Part shown: positions 58,387 to 64,000 of the stretch, piece by piece
How positions within the stretch are numbered: position 1 is the stretch's first letter
Layout: each line of letters opens with the position of its first letter
DNA from: Chromatocurvus sp046260765
Lineage (GTDB): Bacteria; Pseudomonadota; Gammaproteobacteria; Pseudomonadales; Halieaceae
Direction of reading: 5' to 3'
Length of the DNA stretch: 64,000 nucleotides
NCBI GenBank assembly: GCA_046260765.1
Contig: JBHEOO010000011.1
Location: 24,805-88,804 of the forward strand
Position numbers and translations under genes: made by a program
Notes under the pieces: model-generated
What the model saw: only the letters and a program-made list of their open reading frames with translations
Databases searched by the model: none
What the model was told of the DNA's origin: nothing

Positions 58387-60801
58387 TCACGCGACGGCGC
58401 GCACGGCCACCTCTTGAGTCGACTGATCCACAGCATCCCATTCCAGGTCACCGCGGTAGCGATGCGCGAGCTGGCCCTCATCATTCATGGCAAACAGATG
58501 CAGCCAGCGATTATCAAACAGCGCGCGCACGTTCTCATGGCGTCTGAGGATACCTGTCATCGCCTCGAGCGGCGCCTCAATACAGACGGAGAGGCGCAGC
58601 GGCTCGTGCACGACATTCTCGCCATCGTGCACCGACTGCCACGGCAGGCCCGCCCGCATCAGACCGCCATTGCCCTCAAAGACGCCAACACCACCGACAA
58701 TATTGTGCAGGAGCTTGTTGCCCGAGCCAAAGTGCTGCGGGGCGACGGTCGAACCGTAGTACTGCAGACTGATCCAGCTGGCCACCACGACTGGCGCGGT
58801 CATGATCAGCTCCAGCACCGCGAAATCCCGGTCACTGTCCTGACGCCAGTCATAATTGTGCAAAAACGCGCGGCCTTCGAGACTGCGGCCCGCCGTGCGC
58901 GAGCGCGGCGCCGCGATGAACGCCTTGCATCCGGCCAGCCCCCACTCCGGACGCACCTCGGCCCAGTCCCGCGCACGCATTGGTACATCACGCGCATCGC
59001 GTGCGCGCGGCAGCCGCAGCGCTCTCTCGGCCCGCGTGGCCGTTCCCGCCGCTTCCAGCCATTTCCGCACCTGCAAAAGATCGGCAGCGTGCTCTGCAGA
59101 GGCGGTATCTGCATCGTAGAGTGTCACGGCATCCGTGGTGGTATCGTGCAGGGCACCAACAAACAGTGTGTCATCCGGTATTCGAATACCCCGCTCCGCG
59201 AGTCCCTCACGCACCGCCTGATCGTTAAGCAGAGAGGCCAGCAGCCGGGCATTCACATCACCGGCATAACCGCCACAGGCCCCACAGTGCAGACCGCTGG
59301 CAAACGGGTTGTTGGTAACGTTGGCGCCGTGGCCGGCCAACAGCACGACTCTTGCAAAACCGTCGGTCAGCGACATGGCACCCAGAACGGTCTCGGCTGC
59401 ACCGATCCGGGCGTCCAGATCGAGCGGCGGATCGAAGCCTGGTGCAGGGTCAGTCGGGGCCGGCAGTGGTTTTCGCGCCAGAGCATCATGCACGAGCTTG
59501 CCAATGTAGACCGGACCCATTGCCTCGACGAAGGCGAAGGACGAGACCGCCGCCAGCTTGAAGCGTGCAAACGCCCGTTTTGCCCGCGCTACGTAGCGCG
59601 TAGCGGCATCGTCCATACCCGTGTCCCGGTCGCCCGAGCGCGAGCTCACCGCCGGACTCAGGAGCCCGGGCAGGCGCAACTCCCCGACATCCGATGCAAA
59701 ACGCCGATGCTGTACCGATATTCCGAAGAACCCGGCAAAACCCAGTGTGCGGATTGACGGGTGGACGGCCTCGAGCGCTCGACGAAACACCTCGGAACGG
59801 ACATCAATGCAGAAAGCAGCCTGCAGCGCCGGGCGCTCATCATCTGCCGATGGCGCCGCTGCCGCCAGGGTCTGAGCGAGACCGCGCTGAGCGGCACGCT
59901 CGACAGCCTCCTGGAGTATCGCGTCGACAAGCTCGACGTCGCTGGCAACAACGGGTGCGGCATGCGCCTGCTGCACCGAGGACCAGCGTTCAAGGATGGA
60001 CGTCCTGTGCTGTGTAAACAGCGCCTCCTCCCATAGCAGCCTGATCGCCAGCAGCCCGAAAATCGTGTCATCGTGGCTATCGGCAAGCTCTGCAATCCAC
60101 AGCTTGTAGCGTGCGTACTGCGACCAGCCACTCAGCGACAGCAGCAGCTGGTGAAAATAGCTGCTCAGTGCTGGCTCCCCGAGTCCGAGACGATCCACGC
60201 TGAGGGCTATGGCGTCGAACACATCCTCGGGTGCCGAGGCAGCGCGGGCGGCAAATCCCTCAAGACCCATGATCTCCGGCGTGAGATCATGGATCGCGTA
60301 CTGCCGGTAGGCATCCCAGGCGCTTCTGCCCCGTGGCGCCGCCCACAGCGCCTGCCCCTCGTCGAAATACCCGGCGGCCCAGGCGCCAAAACGATCTGCA
60401 AGCAGGCTCGGCCAGTCGAGACCCGTGGCGTCCGCAACCAGATCTGCCACACTGGGCAGGGCCTGCGGCTCAGGTCGCCCTGCGGCTGCCGCTTCTCGCA
60501 GGGCCAGAATATCTGCCGGTTTGCGGGCATCCGGACAGGCATCAAGCGCCGCAGCGAGATCCTCAACGGTAAGCTCCCCCGAGGCGATGCGGTCGAGATA
60601 CCACTGCCGCGGCATCACGACAGACGCACCGCCAACGCGCGCAAGCCGTGCACCGGCTTCTGCCAGTCCCTCGCTCGCCTGACCGAGAAAGGGATTGACT
60701 GCAATGCTTGAGGATAGCGGCCAGAGCGGCGGAATCTGCCGTATAGCCTTCTCCGCTACCGCTTCAATCACAGAACGATTCGTGTGCTGTTCAGATTGCA
60801 T
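58387..60801 (-). CDS. dabA: Inorganic carbon transport subunit DabA (DUF2309)
   Basis: An 804-residue peripheral protein resembling a beta-carbonic anhydrase, which with DabB forms an energy-coupled bicarbonate/CO2 accumulation system. The zinc-site residues are present: Cys331 and Asp333 in FCIDVRSE, His491 in LAGHGANVTNNP, and Cys506 in LHCGACGG. N-terminal WPLSSSIAVNPFLG and the C-terminal EPLRLSVCIEAPL are also typical. One base separates its ATG from the dabB stop, implying tight coupling. Confidence 0.95.
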   Translation of the reverse strand: MQSEQHTNRSVIEAVAEKAIRQIPPLWPLSSSIAVNPFLGQASEGLAEAGARLARVGGASVVMPRQWYLDRIASGELTVEDLAAALDACPDARKPADILALREAAAAGRPEPQALPSVADLVADATGLDWPSLLADRFGAWAAGYFDEGQALWAAPRGRSAWDAYRQYAIHDLTPEIMGLEGFAARAASAPEDVFDAIALSVDRLGLGEPALSSYFHQLLLSLSGWSQYARYKLWIAELADSHDDTIFGLLAIRLLWEEALFTQHRTSILERWSSVQQAHAAPVVASDVELVDAILQEAVERAAQRGLAQTLAAAAPSADDERPALQAAFCIDVRSEVFRRALEAVHPSIRTLGFAGFFGISVQHRRFASDVGELRLPGLLSPAVSSRSGDRDTGMDDAATRYVARAKRAFARFKLAAVSSFAFVEAMGPVYIGKLVHDALARKPLPAPTDPAPGFDPPLDLDARIGAAETVLGAMSLTDGFARVVLLAGHGANVTNNPFASGLHCGACGGYAGDVNARLLASLLNDQAVREGLAERGIRIPDDTLFVGALHDTTTDAVTLYDADTASAEHAADLLQVRKWLEAAGTATRAERALRLPRARDARDVPMRARDWAEVRPEWGLAGCKAFIAAPRSRTAGRSLEGRAFLHNYDWRQDSDRDFAVLELIMTAPVVVASWISLQYYGSTVAPQHFGSGNKLLHNIVGGVGVFEGNGGLMRAGLPWQSVHDGENVVHEPLRLSVCIEAPLEAMTGILRRHENVRALFDNRWLHLFAMNDEGQLAHRYRGDLEWDAVDQSTQEVAVRAVA

Positions 60802-60802
60802 G

Positions 60803-62383
60803 CTATTGGGCCTCCCGTTGCGTTGGTTTGATTGAATGGCGTAAAGACCAGTTGCCTATCAGGCGGTCAAAGAGTGCATTCGCGTAGAGTCCATTCGATA
60901 GATGAACGCGCAGGCCGGCAACGGCCGGGTGATAAGCCCACAGGGGAAACATGGACTGCGCGACCGCGACAAGACCGAAGCTGGTAACGGCCAGCACGAT
61001 AAGCGTCCACTCGAGGGCGCCCGGCGCAGGGGTTGCAGGGAGTGTGCCGGCCGTCAGCCACTCGCTGCCGCGCTGCAGTGCAAAATAGCCCAGAGAGACC
61101 AGCACGGAATAGCGCAAAGTGCGTAGTGTCAGCGCGCGGGGTGCGGCATCGGCGAGTCCCTGCGCCAGTAGATAGGCAACACCGAAGATCAGTATGGCGC
61201 CCAGCGCGATTGCCTGTGCGGATTTTTCGTCAATGCCGAAAATGAAGCTGATCAGTGCATAGATCGCCAGCGCCAGGGCGAACGCGCGTCCGACGGCGCC
61301 GAGTCTGGGAACGGCGACAGGGCCCGGCCGTCGGATCGCCGCCACCGCTTCCACCGCAGTGCCTGAGACCAGAAAGGCATGTGCCTTATACAGCGAGTGC
61401 GCAACGATGTGCAGCAGCGCAAGCGGGAACAGTGCCAGACCGCACTGCATCAGCATGAATCCCATCTGCGCGATAGTTGACCAGGCAAGCGATGTCTTTA
61501 CCGCCGGCTGCGCGAGCATGGCGAGACCGCCAAGCAAGGCACTGACGCCGCCAACAATCACCAGCACCGCCAGAACGCCTGGACTGAGCAGCATGACATC
61601 CGCAAAGCGCACCAGGAGGAATCCGCCGGCATTGATAACACCGGCGTGCAGCAATGCCGACACCGGCGTCGGCGCCTCCATCACCTCAGTCAGCCAGCCA
61701 TGCATCGGGAACTGCGCCGACTTGAGGACTGCGGCAAGCGCCAGCAGACCGGCAGCCCATTGTGCGGTAGCGGGTGCATCGCCATCACGGGCGGCGGAAA
61801 GAATGGTCCCTATGTCTGCCGTGCCGTAGCCAATCGTCAGGAGAGTGGCCGCCGAGATCAACGCCACATCGCCGACTCGGGCGACGATAAACTTCTTGCG
61901 TCCGGCCCGGGTCGCCTGGGCACGGTCGCGATAAAACGTCAGGAGACGCTGCAGGCAGAGGCTCGTGGCGACCCATCCGACAACCAGCTGATAAAGGGTT
62001 CCCGCCTGAACGAGGAACAGGACGGCGGCCAGCGTCGCCAGCATCCAGCCAATGAATGCGCCCTGCCGGAGCTCACCATCCAGGTAGGACACCGAGAAAC
62101 GCAGTACCACCCAGCCGACGAACGCCACCAGAATGAGCATGGTTGCGCTGACGACATCAAGGCGGGTCGAGAGAACCACATCTCCGATACCGAAAAGCTG
62201 CAGGGTAGCGGCGCCCTGCGACACCAGCAGCACTGCTGAACCAATAGCGACAGCCAGCGCTGCAAGCGCCGCCCCCTCGGCAAGACGCAGCACCGTGAGT
62301 GGGCGCCGGCCAGGGCGCGCAAAGGCTATACCGGCAGCGACGATGAGAAGTGCCGGTGCAATCATCGGCAATACACTGAACAT
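60803..62383 (-). CDS. dabB: Inorganic carbon transport membrane subunit DabB (NuoL-like)
   Basis: A 526-residue membrane protein of the proton-conducting NuoL/MrpA family, with about 13 membrane segments. Typical elements are the Lys-containing helix GWLTEVMEAPTPVSALLHAGVINAGGFLLVRF, LAWSTIAQMGFMLMQCGL and HIVAHSLYKAHAFLVSG. It supplies ion-gradient energy to DabA. ATG 62383 has a strong GGGAGGT ribosome site six bases before it; the longer in-frame ATG (62434) does not. First gene of dabB-dabA-DUF6671, preceded by an AT-rich palindromic region. Confidence 0.93.
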   Translation of the reverse strand: MFSVLPMIAPALLIVAAGIAFARPGRRPLTVLRLAEGAALAALAVAIGSAVLLVSQGAATLQLFGIGDVVLSTRLDVVSATMLILVAFVGWVVLRFSVSYLDGELRQGAFIGWMLATLAAVLFLVQAGTLYQLVVGWVATSLCLQRLLTFYRDRAQATRAGRKKFIVARVGDVALISAATLLTIGYGTADIGTILSAARDGDAPATAQWAAGLLALAAVLKSAQFPMHGWLTEVMEAPTPVSALLHAGVINAGGFLLVRFADVMLLSPGVLAVLVIVGGVSALLGGLAMLAQPAVKTSLAWSTIAQMGFMLMQCGLALFPLALLHIVAHSLYKAHAFLVSGTAVEAVAAIRRPGPVAVPRLGAVGRAFALALAIYALISFIFGIDEKSAQAIALGAILIFGVAYLLAQGLADAAPRALTLRTLRYSVLVSLGYFALQRGSEWLTAGTLPATPAPGALEWTLIVLAVTSFGLVAVAQSMFPLWAYHPAVAGLRVHLSNGLYANALFDRLIGNWSLRHSIKPTQREAQ

Positions 62384-62442
62384 GAGGTCGACCTCCCTTG
62401 GGTTGTGATGCGGGAGGACTCTACGTAAAGGCAAATATTATT

Positions 62443-62456
62443 AAAAATGCATTTTT
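62443..62456. promoter_or_regulatory. 14-base perfect palindrome upstream of dabB
   Basis: AAAAATGCATTTTT is its own reverse complement. It lies 60 bases upstream of the dabB ATG and directly next to the longer inverted repeat. Probably an operator or part of the promoter. Confidence 0.5.
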
Positions 62457-62493
62457 TATCTTTATCGTTCTTTTTTATAGAACGATAAAGATA
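62457..62493. promoter_or_regulatory. 15-base perfect inverted repeat upstream of dabB
   Basis: TATCTTTATCGTTCT (62457-62471) and AGAACGATAAAGATA (62479-62493) flank a 7-base loop. It is strikingly AT-rich against a GC-rich background. On neither strand is it followed by a T tract, which argues against a classical terminator for tRNA-Leu and for a protein-binding site. The remainder of 62494-62663 holds a 7-base hairpin (GTGCCGC/GCGGCAC, 62526-62556) and no gene. Confidence 0.6.
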
Positions 62494-62663
62494 TCAGCTC
62501 AAACCATCACGTTAAGATAAGCATTGTGCCGCGATAAGCAGACCGTGCAGCGGCACTTGCGGCCAGAACGCGGGAAATCAGCGAGGGGGCGAGGGCGTTG
62601 TATGTGGGGAAAGCCGGAGAGCTCCGTTAAGTGGGGAGAGCCCAGGTTCATTAACTGATGATG

Positions 62664-62750
62664 TGGTGCCCAGGAGAGGACTTGAACCTCCACGCCCTTT
62701 CGAGCACTAGCACCTGAAGCTAGCGTGTCTACCAATTTCACCACCTGGGC
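62664..62750 (-). tRNA. tRNA-Leu (anticodon CAG)
   Basis: An 87-base cloverleaf with the encoded 3' CCA. The acceptor stem is GCCCAGG/CCTGGGC, the D loop contains AATTGGTAGAC, and the anticodon stem-loop CTAGCTTCAGGTGCTAG presents CAG. A long variable arm (TGCTCGAAAGGGCG) is typical of leucine tRNAs, and GGTTCAAGTCC is the T arm. The start of rnr lies beyond its promoter on the other strand. Confidence 0.95.
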
Positions 62751-62767
62751 ATCAGGCGAGGGCGGCA

Positions 62768-62796
62768 AAGTTAATGCCGCAGCCTGTGCTTGTCAA
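62768..62796 (-). promoter_or_regulatory. Putative tRNA-Leu promoter
   Basis: On the minus strand a perfect TTGACA (62796-62791), 17 bases, then TAACTT (62773-62768). A GC-rich discriminator (GCCGCCC) follows, as in stringently controlled stable-RNA promoters. Confidence 0.5.
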
Positions 62797-62823
62797 CTGC
62801 CGTCCGGCTTTTTTTAACGCCTG

Positions 62824-62832
62824 TGCTACACT
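62824..62832 (+). promoter_or_regulatory. Possible extended -10 promoter for rnr
   Basis: TGCTACACT fits the TGn extended -10 with four of six hexamer bases, 26 bases before the rnr ATG. No convincing -35 is seen. Confidence 0.35.
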
Positions 62833-62857
62833 ACGCGCTTTTTTGAGGCGCATCACT

Positions 62858-64000
62858 ATGTCGCGACGAGGCAAGAAAGCCGACCCGCACGCCGCCCGCG
62901 AGGCCGCGAACTACGAAAATCCCATCCCGTCACGAGAGTTCATTCTCGAGCAGCTGCGCGAGGCCGACAGGCCCGTCAATACGCAGCAGATTGCGAGTCT
63001 TCTCGGTTTGACCGAGCAGCAGGACATCGATGCCCTGCGCAACCGCCTGCGGGCCATGCAGCGCGACGGCCAGCTGCTGGTGGACCGCCGCGGCGCATAC
63101 GGCGTGGTCGACAAGATGAACCTGCTGCGTTGCCGTGTGCAGGGTCACCGCGATGGCTACGGCTTTGCCGTACCGCAGGCCGGTGGGGAGGACGTTTACC
63201 TGAGTGCCCGCCAGATGGGCCAGGTGTTTGACGGCGATATCGTGCTGGTGGCGGTATCCGGTATCGACCGGCGGGGCCGGCAGGAAGGCAAGGTTGTCGA
63301 GGTTCTCGAACGCGGTGTGCAGAAGGTCGTGGGCCGCTACCAGGAAGAGAGCGGCATTGGCTTTGTCATTCCGGACAACGCGCGAATCACCCAGCAGGTG
63401 CTGATTCCACCGGCGGCGAAAGGCAAGACGATTTCCGGGCAGATCGTGACTGCGCTGATAACGGATTACCCGAAGGGCCGCCTCGGCGCCAAGGGCGAGA
63501 TCATCGAGGTGCTCGGTGACCACATGGACCCCGGGTTGGAAATCGACGTTGCCATCCGTGCTCACGGCATTCCCTTCGAGTGGCCGGAGCCGGTGCTCGA
63601 AGAAGCATCCTATCTGAAGGATGAGCCGGAGGAAAAGGACAAGAAAAACCGCATCGACATGCGCGACGTGCCGTTTGTCACCATCGATGGCGAAGATGCC
63701 CGTGACTTTGACGACGCAGTCTATTGCAGGAAAAAGCGCTTTGGTGGCTGGCGTCTGTGGGTCGCGATTGCCGATGTATCCCATTACGTGCGTCCCGGTT
63801 CGGCGCTGGATGCCGAGGCCCAGACCCGCGGCAACTCGGTGTATTTTCCCGAGCGCGTGGTCCCGATGTTCCCCGAAGTGCTGTCGAATGGCCTGTGCTC
63901 GCTGAAGCCCGGCGTCGACCGTCTGTCGCAGGTGGTCGAGGTCGACCTGACCAACGACGGCGTGATCAAGAAATTCTGCTTCTTTGAGGCGGTCATACAT
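62858..64000 (+). CDS. rnr: Ribonuclease R, 3' end cut off by window edge
   Basis: The frame is open from ATG 62858 for 381 codons to the window edge. RNase R degrades structured RNA 3'-5'. The N-terminal winged-helix (SREFILEQLREADRPVNTQQIASLL) is followed by cold-shock domains (GHRDGYGFAVPQAGGEDVYLS) and the start of the RNB domain, with the acidic cluster TIDGEDARDFDDAVYC and IADVSHYVRPGS. About half of the usual ~800 residues are in the window. tRNA-Leu immediately upstream on the other strand is the arrangement I recall from Pseudomonas. Confidence 0.95.
   Translation, partial: MSRRGKKADPHAAREAANYENPIPSREFILEQLREADRPVNTQQIASLLGLTEQQDIDALRNRLRAMQRDGQLLVDRRGAYGVVDKMNLLRCRVQGHRDGYGFAVPQAGGEDVYLSARQMGQVFDGDIVLVAVSGIDRRGRQEGKVVEVLERGVQKVVGRYQEESGIGFVIPDNARITQQVLIPPAAKGKTISGQIVTALITDYPKGRLGAKGEIIEVLGDHMDPGLEIDVAIRAHGIPFEWPEPVLEEASYLKDEPEEKDKKNRIDMRDVPFVTIDGEDARDFDDAVYCRKKRFGGWRLWVAIADVSHYVRPGSALDAEAQTRGNSVYFPERVVPMFPEVLSNGLCSLKPGVDRLSQVVEVDLTNDGVIKKFCFFEAVIH

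Noticed and set aside
29356..62663. Integrative element with attachment sites at tRNA-Leu
   Set aside because: No integrase, relaxase or transposase was found, and no copy of the tRNA 3' end was seen near purA, so a defined mobile element is not supported.
62499..62768. Minus-strand 89-codon ORF with AQVVKLVDTLASGASARKG
   Set aside because: It is a well-known false protein produced by translating across a leucine tRNA gene, which is present here at 62664-62750.
62930..64000. Minus-strand 356-codon ORF at the right edge
   Set aside because: Antisense to rnr, which is open to the edge and has RNB and cold-shock motifs.

Overview
The window is high-GC chromosomal DNA from a gammaproteobacterium, cut at both ends through genes: gamma-glutamyltransferase on the left and RNase R on the right. 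The gene order psd, rsgA, orn, queG, nnr, tsaE, amiB, mutL, miaA, hfq, hflX, hflK, hflC, yjeT-like, hisZ, purA, then tRNA-Leu and rnr, is that of Pseudomonas and its relatives. The accessory genes (Anbu cluster, DabAB, DUF3240-linked metal pump, SPOR transglycosylase) suggest an aquatic Cellvibrionales/Halieaceae-like lineage, but that placement is inference. I saw no transposase, integrase, phage gene, CRISPR array or rRNA.

Region 1 (1-13 kb) holds metabolic and RNA genes: ggt (partial), a small unknown gene, pdxH, a lipocalin-like protein, cinA, an orphan parA, free-methionine-sulfoxide reductase, asnS, rnb, a PIN-PhoH ATPase, an envelope protein of unknown function and psd. Region 2 (13-29.4 kb) is the conserved block from rsgA to purA: ribosome maturation, tRNA modification, cell-wall amidase, mismatch repair, Hfq, HflX/HflKC and purine/histidine genes. 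A 99-N assembly gap sits in the last codons of purA; the flanks rejoin in frame with nothing apparently missing.

Region 3 (29.4-62.4 kb) is about 33 kb of accessory genes between purA and tRNA-Leu/rnr, which are normally close together. It contains: a short AraC regulator; an M48 protease with LemA; a molybdopterin oxidoreductase; a three-gene overlapping operon (circularly permuted ATP-grasp, alpha-E protein, zinc-ribbon metallopeptidase) convergent with Anbu, the HslV-like proteasome homologue; a tripartite heavy-metal RND pump with DUF3240; a lytic transglycosylase with SPOR domain; a large AsmA-like protein; a decayed sodium/sugar symporter next to glucokinase; a PpiC-like protein and a HupE-like transporter; a lipoprotein M81 peptidase; a stretch of gene fragments including the tail of a histidine kinase; a membrane LuxR regulator facing cytochrome b561; and the operon dabB-dabA-DUF6671 for inorganic carbon uptake, preceded by two back-to-back AT-rich palindromes. 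Region 4 is tRNA-Leu(CAG) and the start of rnr.

The strongest candidates for poorly described biology are the Anbu/ATP-grasp/alpha-E/metallopeptidase cluster and the dabB-dabA-DUF6671 operon with its palindromic upstream region. A recurring feature is short GC-rich tandem duplication (15-24 base units) at gene ends, linkers and leaders: upstream of phoH, at the ends of orn and tsaE, and inside mutL and the SPOR transglycosylase.
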